Shown here: one piece after another, positions 19,013-26,839 of the stretch | How the letters are laid out: every line of letters begins with the position of its first letter | Numbering within the stretch: the first letter of the stretch is position 1 | Source: Azospirillum picis | GTDB lineage: Bacteria; Pseudomonadota; Alphaproteobacteria; Azospirillales; Azospirillaceae | Length of the DNA stretch: 64,000 nucleotides | Assembly (NCBI RefSeq): GCF_017876115.1 | Contig: NZ_JAGINO010000014.1 | Coordinates: 62,001-126,000 of the forward strand | Reading direction: 5' to 3' | Made by a program: the position numbers and the translations under genes | The notes under the pieces: model-generated | Told to the model about the DNA's origin: nothing | Database searches by the model: none | What the model saw: the letters and a program-made list of their open reading frames with translations, nothing else

Positions 19013-19168
19013 CTACTGCGTGAAGAACATCGCGGCGAAGACGGCGGCGGTGGCCATCAGCGCCGTCGCCAGGCCGCCGCGGCCGAGCGCCCCCTGCCGG
19101 TGCAGCGCCACGGCGACGCCCGCCACCGCCAGGGCGGCCAGGACCAGCCCGAGCTTCGCGTCGGTCAT
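19013..19168 (-). CDS. 51-residue membrane protein of the norEF operon
   Basis: A short gene of 51 residues with two hydrophobic segments: LGLVLAALAVAGVAVAL (about 6-22) and LATALMATAAVFAAMFF (about 33-49), with a basic loop HRQGALGRGG between. The ATG overlaps the stop of norF (ATGA), so it is translationally coupled and almost certainly real. I recognise no named family. Its place suggests a helper of NO reductase assembly or of the NorE/NorF module in the inner membrane. Confidence 0.7.
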   Translation of the reverse strand: MTDAKLGLVLAALAVAGVAVALHRQGALGRGGLATALMATAAVFAAMFFTQ

Positions 19169-19470
19169 GGCGTGCCTCCCGGCCCGATCCAACCGGCCTG
19201 GCCGGCGGCATAGACCAGCAGGATGGCGCCGGCCAGGGCCGCCAGCGCGCCGGTGAACGCCCGCGCCCAGGCGGGCGAGCCCGCCAGTTCCAGATAGTGC
19301 AGCAGGATTTCCCGTCCCTTCGCCACCGCCAGCGCCAGAAGCAGCGCGGCGCCGGTAATGCCCGTGGCGCCGCCCGCGCCGGCCGCCGCGCCGTGACGGG
19401 CGAACAGCAGCGTGACGGCGGACAACCCGAGCAGCAGGAACCAGGACAGGGTGAGCCGGTCGAACCTCAT
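19165..19470 (-). CDS. norF: NorF-like protein (COX subunit IV-like)
   Basis: 101 residues with three hydrophobic segments (LSWFLLLGLSAVTLLFA, TGITGAALLLALAVAKGREI and ALAALAGAILLVYAA). It resembles the small COX4-like/NorF proteins encoded with NorE, which improve nitric oxide reductase activity. The KGREILLHYLELAGSP stretch is the family-like conserved part. It starts 11 bp after the norE stop and its own stop overlaps the next small gene. The symbol rests mainly on context. Confidence 0.7.
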   Translation of the reverse strand: MRFDRLTLSWFLLLGLSAVTLLFARHGAAAGAGGATGITGAALLLALAVAKGREILLHYLELAGSPAWARAFTGALAALAGAILLVYAAGQAGWIGPGGTP

Positions 19471-19481
19471 GTCCGTACTCC

Positions 19482-20075
19482 TTATCGGATCAGGTAGACG
19501 AGCGGATAGAGCAGCACCCAGACGAGATCGACCATGTGCCAGAAGGCGGCCCCCGTCTCCAGGTTGTCCACCAGCGTCTCGCGCCCGGAGAAACCGACCA
19601 GCGGCAGGATCACCATCCCCGCCGCCACGTGCAGGGCGTGGAAGCCGGTCAGCAGGAAATAGAGCGTGTGGAAGCCGCCGCTGTCGATGGTCAGGCCGGC
19701 GCCGATCAGGTGGGCGTATTCGACCGCCTTGACCGCCAGGAACACCGCCGCCAGCAGGGCCGCCGCCGCCAACGCCAGACGCGCCTGCGACGGCGCGCCG
19801 CGCCGTCCGGCGGCCACCGCACGGGCCGCAAGATAGCCGCTGGTCACCAGCACCATCGTGTTGACCGCCCCCAGCGTTCCGTCGAGGCCGGCCTGGCCGG
19901 CGGCGAACCCCGCCGGGTCGAACGCGCGGGCCACCGAGAAGCCCAGGAAAGCCGCGCCGAACGCGGCAAGCTCGCTGACGATCAGGATCCAGATCATCAG
20001 GTTGCCGGGCAGGGCGGCGGGTGGGCCGTCCGTGCGCTCCCGTATGCCGGTGGTCTCCATGTCGGTGATCGCCAT
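19482..20075 (-). CDS. norE: NorE, cytochrome c oxidase subunit III-like protein
   Basis: 197 residues, inner membrane, heme-copper oxidase subunit III family with about five spans. Typical stretches: LMIWILIVSELAAFGAAFLGF near residue 26, VNTMVLVTSGYLAARA, and TLYFLLTGFHALHVAAGM followed by FWHMVDLVWVLLYPLVYL. Short, stand-alone subunit III homologues beside norCB are called NorE; they are not needed for catalysis but support NO reduction. The start MAITDMETTG at 20075 follows GGAAAGGGAAAGGAACGGAG. The box at 20132-20145 serves this promoter on the minus strand, with a possible -10 TACCCT at 20109-20104. Confidence 0.88.
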   Translation of the reverse strand: MAITDMETTGIRERTDGPPAALPGNLMIWILIVSELAAFGAAFLGFSVARAFDPAGFAAGQAGLDGTLGAVNTMVLVTSGYLAARAVAAGRRGAPSQARLALAAAALLAAVFLAVKAVEYAHLIGAGLTIDSGGFHTLYFLLTGFHALHVAAGMVILPLVGFSGRETLVDNLETGAAFWHMVDLVWVLLYPLVYLIR

Positions 20076-20131
20076 CTCCGTTCCTTTCCCTTTCCTGAGC
20101 GGCAGGGTAGGGCGGGGGGTGCCGCCGCTGC

Positions 20132-20173
20132 TTGACCGCGGTCAAGGAATGACCTCCCGCCGCGCTCAATTAT
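20132..20173. promoter_or_regulatory. norC/norE divergent promoter with FNR/NnrR-type box
   Basis: The palindrome TTGACCGCGGTCAA occupies 20132-20145. On the plus strand, AATTAT at 20168-20173 sits exactly where a -10 element is expected if the box is centred at -41.5 (start near 20180). This is class II activator geometry for FNR/NnrR regulators. The same box can drive norE leftwards. Confidence 0.75.
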
Positions 20174-20313
20174 TCGCCCGACCCGTGGCGGACGACGCCG
20201 CGACGCCCGGCTCCAGGCCATCGGTTCGCCAGCAATGGCCGCCGGCCGGCGCCCGCGGCCTCGCGCCCCCGATGCCTTCCGAACCACCTTCGTGCTTTCA
20301 GGAATCCCCGGCG

Positions 20314-20766
20314 ATGACCGAACGCTTCACCAAGGCGGCCGCGCGCAACATCTTCTATGGCGGATCGCTGTTCTTCTTCGCGACATTCATCGCGCTGACG
20401 GCGCTGAGCCACAATTACATCAACAACAGCAGCACCGACACCAAGTCGCTGACCGACGCCGTCGCCCGCGGCAAGCATGTGTGGGAAAGGAACGCCTGCA
20501 TCAACTGCCACACGCTGCTGGGCGAGGGCGCCTATTTCGCCCCGGAGCTCGGCAATGTCTGGCTGCGCTATGGCGGCGACAAGGATCCCGAGGGCGCGGT
20601 GACGGCGCTGAAGGCCTGGATGGCGGCGCAGCCGTCCGGCATCGAGGGCCGCCGCCAGATGCCGCAATTCCACCTGACCGACCAGGAGGTCGAGGACCTC
20701 GCCGCCTTCCTGGAATGGACCAGCCGGATCAACACCCAGAACTGGCCGCCCAAGCTGTCGGGCTGA
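20314..20766 (+). CDS. norC: Nitric oxide reductase subunit C
   Basis: 150 residues, the membrane-anchored cytochrome c subunit that feeds electrons to NorB. An uncleaved anchor (IFYGGSLFFFATFIALTALS, about 13-32) precedes the heme c site CINCH at residues 62-66; the axial methionine is in RRQMPQFHLTD near residue 119. Length and motif spacing are normal for NorC. It starts 134 bases after the predicted promoter start and ends 13 bp before norB, with GAGGAG as the norB ribosome site. Confidence 0.95.
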   Translation: MTERFTKAAARNIFYGGSLFFFATFIALTALSHNYINNSSTDTKSLTDAVARGKHVWERNACINCHTLLGEGAYFAPELGNVWLRYGGDKDPEGAVTALKAWMAAQPSGIEGRRQMPQFHLTDQEVEDLAAFLEWTSRINTQNWPPKLSG

Positions 20767-20779
20767 GGAGATTTCGATC

Positions 20780-22129
20780 ATGAAGTACGAATCGCAAAAA
20801 GTCGCCCTCTATTACTTCGCGGCGGCCATGGGGCTGTTCGGGGTGCAGATCCTGGTCGGGCTGCTGGCCGGCGTCGTCTATGTGCTGCCCAACACCCTGT
20901 CCGAACTGCTGCCCTTCAACATCCTGCGGATGATCCACACCAACGCGCTGATCGTCTGGCTGCTGATCGGATTCTTCGGCGCCGCCTACTACCTGATCCC
21001 GGAGGAGGCGGAGACCGAACTGCACAGCCCGAAGCTGGCGCTGGTCCAGCTCGGCCTGTTCGTCTTCGGGGCGCTGGCCGCCGTCGTCGGCTACCTTTTC
21101 CGCATCCATGAGGGGCGGGAGTTCCTGGAGCAGCCGACCTGGATCAAGGCCGCCATCGTGGTCGTCGCGCTGATGTTCCTCTACAACGTCACGCTGACGG
21201 TGCTGAAGGGCCGCCGCACGGTCATCACCAACATCCTGCTGGTGGGCATGTGGGGCATCGCGGTCTTCTTCCTGTTCTCCTTCTACAACCCGGCCAACCT
21301 GTCGCTGGACAAGATGTACTGGTGGTACGTCGTCCACCTGTGGGTCGAGGGCGTGTGGGAACTGGTGCTGGCCTCCATCCTCGCCTTCCTGATGATCAAG
21401 ATGACCGGCGTCGACCGCGAGGTGGTGGAGAAGTGGCTGTACGCCATCGTCGGGCTGGCGCTGTTCAGCGGCATCCTCGGCACCGGCCACCACTATTACT
21501 GGATCGGCACGCCCGGCTACTGGCAGTGGATCGGCTCACTGTTCTCCACGCTGGAAGTCGCCCCCTTCTTCACCATGGTCGTCTTCGCCTTCATGATGGT
21601 GTGGAAGAGCGGCCGGCGGCACCCGAACAAGGCGGCGATGCTGTGGTCGCTGGGCTGCGCGGTCTTCGCCTTCTTCGGCGCCGGCCTGTGGGGCTTCCTG
21701 CACACGCTGGCCCCAATCAACTACTACACCCACGGCACCCAGGTGACGGCGGCCCACGGGCACCTCGCCTTCTACGGCGCCTACGTCATGATCAACCTCG
21801 CCATCATCACCTACGCCATGCCCTACCTGCGCGGCCGGCAGCCCTACAACCAGATCCTCAACATGTGGAGCTTCTGGCTGATGAGCGGCGGCATGGCCTT
21901 CATGACCTTCGCGCTGACCGTCGCCGGCGTGGTGCAGACCCATCTGCAGCGCGTCATGGGCATGGACTACATGGAGGTCCAGGCGCAGATCGCGCTGTTC
22001 TACTGGATGCGGCTCGGCGCCGGCGTCGCCGTGGCGGCGGGCGTGCTGCTCTACCTCTACGCCATCTTCGGCCCGGCGCGCGAAGAGCGGCCGGCCTCGA
22101 TCCCGACCAGCTACCAGCCGGCCGAGTGA
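20780..22129 (+). CDS. norB: Nitric oxide reductase subunit B
   Basis: 449 residues, twelve-span catalytic subunit of cNOR, holding heme b and the heme b3/FeB centre that reduces 2 NO to N2O. Metal-ligand regions are intact: HTNALIVWLLIGFFGAAYYL, HLWVEGVWELVLASILAF with its FeB histidine and nearby glutamate, GTGHHYYWIGTPGYW, and HGHLAFYGAYVMIN. The length matches cNOR rather than the longer quinol-type qNOR, as expected beside norC. A strong hairpin follows the stop. Confidence 0.96.
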   Translation: MKYESQKVALYYFAAAMGLFGVQILVGLLAGVVYVLPNTLSELLPFNILRMIHTNALIVWLLIGFFGAAYYLIPEEAETELHSPKLALVQLGLFVFGALAAVVGYLFRIHEGREFLEQPTWIKAAIVVVALMFLYNVTLTVLKGRRTVITNILLVGMWGIAVFFLFSFYNPANLSLDKMYWWYVVHLWVEGVWELVLASILAFLMIKMTGVDREVVEKWLYAIVGLALFSGILGTGHHYYWIGTPGYWQWIGSLFSTLEVAPFFTMVVFAFMMVWKSGRRHPNKAAMLWSLGCAVFAFFGAGLWGFLHTLAPINYYTHGTQVTAAHGHLAFYGAYVMINLAIITYAMPYLRGRQPYNQILNMWSFWLMSGGMAFMTFALTVAGVVQTHLQRVMGMDYMEVQAQIALFYWMRLGAGVAVAAGVLLYLYAIFGPAREERPASIPTSYQPAE

Positions 22130-22139
22130 CGCCCATCCC

Positions 22140-22188
22140 GGTCCCCGCCGCCCGCCGGATGCCAAGCATCCGACGGGCGGCGGGGACC
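22140..22188 (+). terminator. Hairpin between norB and norQ
   Basis: Arms 22140-22161 and 22167-22188 pair over 22 bp with one mismatch around a 5-base loop, 10 bases after the norB stop. There is no T-run, so it is more likely an mRNA-stability or partial-termination element that keeps norCB in excess over norQD. Confidence 0.65.
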
Positions 22189-22212
22189 GTCCTCTTCCGG
22201 AGTTCCCCCACG

Positions 22213-23019
22213 ATGCCAGACAGTGCGATGCCGATCCCACCCTCCTCCCTGCCGTACTACCAGCCGGTCGCCGACGAGTGCGCGCTGTTCGAGCACGCCT
22301 TCCGGCACCGGCTGCCGCTGCTGCTGAAGGGACCGACCGGCTGCGGCAAGACCCGCTTCGTCGCGCACATGGCGGCGAGGCTCGGCCGGCCGCTCTACAC
22401 CGTGTCGTGCCATGACGACTTGACCGCCGCCGACCTGACCGGCCGTTACCTCCTGAAGGGCGGCGACACCGTGTGGGCGGACGGCCCGCTGACGCGCGCG
22501 GTGCGCGAGGGTGCCATCTGCTACCTCGACGAGGTGGTGGAGGCGCGCAAGGACGTCACCGTCGTGCTGCACCCGCTGACCGACGACCGCCGCATCCTGC
22601 CGCTCGACCGCACCGGGGAGACGCTGGAGGCGCCGCAGGATTTCATGCTGGTCGTCTCCTACAACCCCGGCTACCAGAATGTCCTGAAGGCGCTGAAGCC
22701 CAGCACCCGCCAGCGCTTCCTCGCCGTGGAGTTCGACTTCCCGAAGGCCGATCAGGAAATTCCGATCGTCGCCGGCGAGAGCGGCCTGCCGGAGGCGCGC
22801 GTCGTCCCGCTGGTGCGGCTCGCCAACGCCCTGCGCGCGCTGAAGGGGCAGGATCTGGAGGAGGGGGTGTCGACCCGCCTGCTGATCTACTGCGCCACCC
22901 TGATCCGGTCCGGCATGAAACCCGAGCGCGCCATCCGCGCCGCGTTGATCGAGCCGCTGACCGACGATCCCGACATCCGCGCCGGCCTGCTGCGCGTGGC
23001 CGAGATCACGCTGGGCTGA
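22213..23019 (+). CDS. norQ: NorQ, AAA+ ATPase for NO reductase activation
   Basis: 268 residues, MoxR/CbbQ-type AAA+ protein that with NorD inserts non-heme iron into NorB. Walker A is GPTGCGKT near residue 39, Walker B AICYLDEVVEARKD near 98, and the sensor region LVVSYNPGYQNVLKALKPSTR follows. The C-terminal CbbQ domain (EEGVSTRLLIYCATLIRSG) is complete. It begins after the norB hairpin and precedes norD by 34 bp. Confidence 0.94.
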   Translation: MPDSAMPIPPSSLPYYQPVADECALFEHAFRHRLPLLLKGPTGCGKTRFVAHMAARLGRPLYTVSCHDDLTAADLTGRYLLKGGDTVWADGPLTRAVREGAICYLDEVVEARKDVTVVLHPLTDDRRILPLDRTGETLEAPQDFMLVVSYNPGYQNVLKALKPSTRQRFLAVEFDFPKADQEIPIVAGESGLPEARVVPLVRLANALRALKGQDLEEGVSTRLLIYCATLIRSGMKPERAIRAALIEPLTDDPDIRAGLLRVAEITLG

Positions 23020-23053
23020 AGCCCGTCCAAGGAGAAGGGAAGGGCTTGACCCC

Positions 23054-24991
23054 ATGCTGGAGCTGTTCGAACCCGAAGAGGCCGTCGGCCGCTTGTGGCA
23101 TCGCCTGATCGGCGGCCGGTCGAGCTATCCCCATCACTCCGACGCGGCGGTGACGCTGGACGCGGTGCGCCCGAGGCTGGCGGTGTTCTTCCGGGCGCTC
23201 GGCGGCGACCGCGGGGTGCGGCTAGCCGCCGGTACCGCCGGGCGATCCGACCACCGGCTGCCCCTGCTCGATCGCATCGGGCTGGGAACGGAGCGGGTGG
23301 AGCGGGCGGCGCTGGACGGGGACGTGCTGCGCCTGCCCGACGCGATCGGCCTCTTCCCCGACCCGCTGCTGAACGAACGGCTCTACGAGTGGCTGGCCGC
23401 CTTCCTGGCCCATGCCGACGCGGAAACGCCTGCGGACCAGGATCAGGCCGATCCGCTTCGGCGGGACGTGCAGGAGTTGCGCAGCGCCGCCGCGACCACG
23501 ATGCGCGTGCTGGCGCGCTGGCCGGGCCTTGCCCGTCAGCACCGGGAGCTCGCCCTTGCCGTCGCGGCGATCCGGCCACGGCGCCGGCTGCCGCCGGTCG
23601 AGGCGGCGGTGGAACGCGCGGCCCTGGTCCTGCTGGGTGCCGCATCGGCCGATGGCGAAGCGCGGCGCCTGCTCGCCCCCGACATTCCCCTGGCCGGCTT
23701 TACCGCCCCTGTCGGCTATGCCCGGCTGCTGCCGGTGCCGCTGTGGGGCACGGCCGCGCAGTCGTCGCGCGATGCCGCGACCCCGGCCGACGACAGCCCC
23801 GGCGAGGGTGGCCAGGCCGCCGAGGGCGATCGCCGCCGCCGCGCCGCCACCCGGCAGCGGACCGACCAGATCCAGCGCGACGACCCGCTGATCCTCAACC
23901 GCTTCGAAAAGATGCTGAGCCTCGCCGAGGCGCTGAACATTCCCCGCGCCGTCGACGACGACGATGCCGAGAACGCCCGCAAGGCCGCCGACGACCTGGA
24001 CGAGATCGCCGTCGGTGCCCACCGGCGCAAGGCCGCGACCACCCTGAAGCTCGACCTCGACCTGTCGTCGCCATCGGTCGACGCCACGCCCCTGTCCGCC
24101 CCCCTGACCTATCCGGAGTGGGACCACCGCCGCCAAGCCCATCTGCCCGGCCATTGCCGGGTAATCGCCGAGACCGCGCCGATCGACGACGGGCGGCAGG
24201 CGCCCTGGCAACCCGACGAGGCGGCGCTGCGGCGGATCCGGCAGGTCCGCCGGCAGTTCGAGGCGCTGCGGCCGCGCCGCATGCTGTTCACCGGGCAACC
24301 CGATGGCGACGACCTCGACCTCGCGGCGCTGGTGCGCAGCAGGGCGGACCTGCGGGCGGGAGGCACCGCGAGCGACCGGGTGCACCAGCAGGCGCGCAGC
24401 GCCGCCCGCGACCTCGCGGTGGCGGTGCTGGTGGACGGCTCGCTGTCCACCGACGGCTGGATCGACGGGCGCCGGGTGCTGGATGTGGAGAAGGAGGCGC
24501 TGCTCGCCCTGACCCATGGCCTGACCGCCTGCGGCGACGACCATGCGCTCTATGCCTTCACCTCCAGGCGCCGGGACTGGGTGCGGGTGCAGACGCTGAA
24601 GCGCTTCGACGAGGCGCTGGGCACCGACGTCACCCGCCGGATCGCTGCCCTCCAGCCTGGCTGGTATACCCGCATGGGCGCCGCCATCCGCCATGCCGCC
24701 GCACAGCTCGCCGAGCGGCCGAACCGGCACCGGCTGCTGGTCCTGCTGACCGACGGAAAGCCCAACGACACCGACCATTACGAGGGCCGCTACGGCATTG
24801 AGGACACCCGGCAGGCGATCCGCGAAGCAAGGCGCGCTGGTCTGGCCGTCTTCGCCATCACCGTGGATGCCCAGGCCCGCGACTATGTGCCATATCTTTT
24901 CGGGCGCGGCGGCTACGCCATTTTTCCCCAGGTTTCCCACCTGACCAAGGCGTTGCCGGCGCTCTACCGCCAGGTGGCCTGCACCGCCTGA
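23054..24991 (+). CDS. norD: NorD, VWA protein for NO reductase activation
   Basis: 645 residues. The C-terminal von Willebrand A domain carries the metal site DGSLST around residue 460 and HRLLVLLTDGKPND near 560. The N-terminal two thirds is helical and charged, typical of NorD. It acts with NorQ as a chaperone pair for FeB insertion. The ATG at 23054 follows AGGAGAAGGGAAGGG. The gene is in line with mog 26 bp later, so the nor transcript may continue. Confidence 0.93.
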   Translation: MLELFEPEEAVGRLWHRLIGGRSSYPHHSDAAVTLDAVRPRLAVFFRALGGDRGVRLAAGTAGRSDHRLPLLDRIGLGTERVERAALDGDVLRLPDAIGLFPDPLLNERLYEWLAAFLAHADAETPADQDQADPLRRDVQELRSAAATTMRVLARWPGLARQHRELALAVAAIRPRRRLPPVEAAVERAALVLLGAASADGEARRLLAPDIPLAGFTAPVGYARLLPVPLWGTAAQSSRDAATPADDSPGEGGQAAEGDRRRRAATRQRTDQIQRDDPLILNRFEKMLSLAEALNIPRAVDDDDAENARKAADDLDEIAVGAHRRKAATTLKLDLDLSSPSVDATPLSAPLTYPEWDHRRQAHLPGHCRVIAETAPIDDGRQAPWQPDEAALRRIRQVRRQFEALRPRRMLFTGQPDGDDLDLAALVRSRADLRAGGTASDRVHQQARSAARDLAVAVLVDGSLSTDGWIDGRRVLDVEKEALLALTHGLTACGDDHALYAFTSRRRDWVRVQTLKRFDEALGTDVTRRIAALQPGWYTRMGAAIRHAAAQLAERPNRHRLLVLLTDGKPNDTDHYEGRYGIEDTRQAIREARRAGLAVFAITVDAQARDYVPYLFGRGGYAIFPQVSHLTKALPALYRQVACTA

Positions 24992-25017
24992 CTCTCGGCC
25001 TGATTAGGAGCTTCGGC

Positions 25018-25557
25018 ATGACAGATGCCCCACCCGTGAAGATCGGCATCCTCACCATTTCCGACCGTGCCAGCCGCGGCATCTACGAGGACAAGGGCGG
25101 CCCGGCCATCCGCGAGGAGCTGTCGCGCATCATCGCCTCGCCCTGGGTGGCCGAGGCCCGGGTGATCCCGGACGAGCTCGACCTGATCGCCGCCACCCTG
25201 GTCGAGCTGTGCGACACCGCCGGCTGCGGCCTGGTGGTCACCACCGGCGGCACCGGACCGGCGCCGCGCGACGTCACGCCGGAGGCGACCGAGCGGGTCT
25301 GCGAGAAGATGATGCCCGGCTTCGGCGAGTTGATGCGCTCCGTCAGCCTGCGGGTGGTGCCGACCGCCATCCTGTCGCGCCAGACCGCGGGAATCCGCGG
25401 GCAAAGCCTGATCGTCAACCTGCCCGGCAAGCCGTCGGCCATCCACGACTGCCTCGACGCGGTGTTCCCCGCGATCCCCTATTGCCTTGACCTGATAGGC
25501 GCCGGTCGCATCGACACCGATCCGGCAGTGTGCAAAGCATTCCGGCCGAATTCATAG
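25018..25557 (+). CDS. mog: Molybdopterin adenylyltransferase (Mog)
   Basis: 179 residues. It adenylylates molybdopterin before metal insertion. The MoCF-domain motif reads VVTTGGTGPAPRDVTPEAT near residues 76-94, and GQSLIVNLPGKPSAIHDCLD is near the C-terminus. It lies 26 bp after norD with AGGAGCTTCGGC as ribosome site. NirK uses copper and Nor iron, so Mog is not needed by its neighbours; it may serve nitrate reductase or the cox molybdoenzyme nearby. Confidence 0.9.
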   Translation: MTDAPPVKIGILTISDRASRGIYEDKGGPAIREELSRIIASPWVAEARVIPDELDLIAATLVELCDTAGCGLVVTTGGTGPAPRDVTPEATERVCEKMMPGFGELMRSVSLRVVPTAILSRQTAGIRGQSLIVNLPGKPSAIHDCLDAVFPAIPYCLDLIGAGRIDTDPAVCKAFRPNS

Positions 25558-25607
25558 AATAACCACAAAATAATAATGGCGTAGTGATGTAAAAATTCTC
25601 GCCCTGG

Positions 25608-25649
25608 TTGACGGCGGTCAAGAGGATGGAAGAACAGTCAGGGCATCAT
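25608..25649 (+). promoter_or_regulatory. nirK promoter with FNR/NnrR-type box
   Basis: TTGACGGCGGTCAA at 25608-25621 differs by one base from the norC box. CATCAT at 25644-25649 (4 of 6 matches to TATAAT) sits exactly at the -10 position if the box is centred at -41.5, predicting a start near 25656, 28 bases before the nirK ATG. The region around 25558-25600 is unusually AT-rich for this DNA. Confidence 0.75.
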
Positions 25650-25683
25650 TCTCTCATAAGAAACGACAATGTGAGAGAACGCC

Positions 25684-26751
25684 ATGAAGTGCAAAGCCAT
25701 CCTTTTCACCGCCGGCACCGCAGCCCTGCTTATGCTGTCCGGCATCGCCGCCGCACCAGCAGCCGACACCCTCTACGCCAATCCCAAGGTCAAGGAACCA
25801 ACCGTCAGCGTCGTTCAGGATCCGGCCGCGGTCCCCGCACCGGAGAAGGCCGGCAAGCGCGCGCCGATGACCCACAAGGTCGTGCTGAACACGACGGAGG
25901 TCGAATCCACGCTCGACGACGGCACCACCTACACCTACTGGACCTTCAACAACACCGTGCCGGGACCGATGGTCCGCGTGCGCGTCGGCGACAGCGTCGA
26001 CGTGGCGATCAGCAACGCGCCGGACTCGACGATGAACCACTCCGTGGATTTCCACGCGGCAACAGGGTATCTCGGCGGCGGCCAGATCACACAGGTGGAG
26101 CCGGGACAGACGAAGTCGTTCTCCTTCAAGGCGCTGACGCCGGGGGTGTTCGTCTATCACTGCGCCACCCCGATGGTCGCCCACCACATCTCCAAGGGCA
26201 TGTACGGCCTGATCGTGGTGGAGCCGGAGGCGGGCCTTCCGCCGGTCGACCATGAATTCTACGTGATGCAGCAGGAGATATACGCGACCAAGGCCAAGAA
26301 CCTGACCAATGCCGAGGACGATTACGACGGGCTGGTCAACGAGAAGCCGAGCTACCTGGTCTTCAACGGCACCGTGGGCGCGCTCACCAAGGACAAGCCG
26401 CTGAAGGCGAAGGTCGGCGAGACGGTTCGCCTGTTCTTCGGCGTGGGCGGCCCGAACCTGACCTCCTCGTTCCACGTGATCGGCGAGATCTTCGACAAGG
26501 TCTACACTCTCGGCGGCCTGGAGTCCCAGCCCCTCCATGGGGTCCAGACCGTCTCCGTCGCGCCGGGCGGCGCCACGATGGTGGAGTTCAAGGTCGATTA
26601 CCCCGGCAAGTACGCCCTGGTCGACCATGCGCTGAGCCGTGCGACCAAGGGCCTGATCGGCATCCTGGAGGTGGAAGGCAAGGCGGACGACGGCATCATC
26701 CTCGACAAGTCCGGCGACTCCCGCAAGCAACTGGGGGAAATGAAGCACTGA
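25684..26751 (+). CDS. nirK: Copper-containing nitrite reductase
   Basis: 355 residues, periplasmic, reduces nitrite to NO. A Sec signal (LFTAGTAALLMLSGIAAAPA) leads two cupredoxin domains. Type 1 copper ligands: His119, Cys160, His168, Met173. Type 2 ligands: His124, His159, His264. Cys to His spacing of 8 in the type 1 loop (HCATPMVAHH) resembles class II, AniA-like enzymes rather than Alcaligenes-type ones (spacing 9). It is its own transcription unit behind the FNR/NnrR-type box. Product NO is removed by the NorCB encoded just upstream. Confidence 0.96.
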   Translation: MKCKAILFTAGTAALLMLSGIAAAPAADTLYANPKVKEPTVSVVQDPAAVPAPEKAGKRAPMTHKVVLNTTEVESTLDDGTTYTYWTFNNTVPGPMVRVRVGDSVDVAISNAPDSTMNHSVDFHAATGYLGGGQITQVEPGQTKSFSFKALTPGVFVYHCATPMVAHHISKGMYGLIVVEPEAGLPPVDHEFYVMQQEIYATKAKNLTNAEDDYDGLVNEKPSYLVFNGTVGALTKDKPLKAKVGETVRLFFGVGGPNLTSSFHVIGEIFDKVYTLGGLESQPLHGVQTVSVAPGGATMVEFKVDYPGKYALVDHALSRATKGLIGILEVEGKADDGIILDKSGDSRKQLGEMKH

Positions 26752-26839
26752 ACCGCCGCTGCGCAAACAGGGAAGGGCTGCCGTCTCAGGCAGTCCTTCG
26801 ACTGTCTATCCGTAAGACGTCGGAACCACGGCGATGTCC

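Noticed and set aside
23060..23085. GTTCGAACCC, tRNA T-loop-like
   Set aside because: It lies inside norD and has no matching acceptor or anticodon arms.
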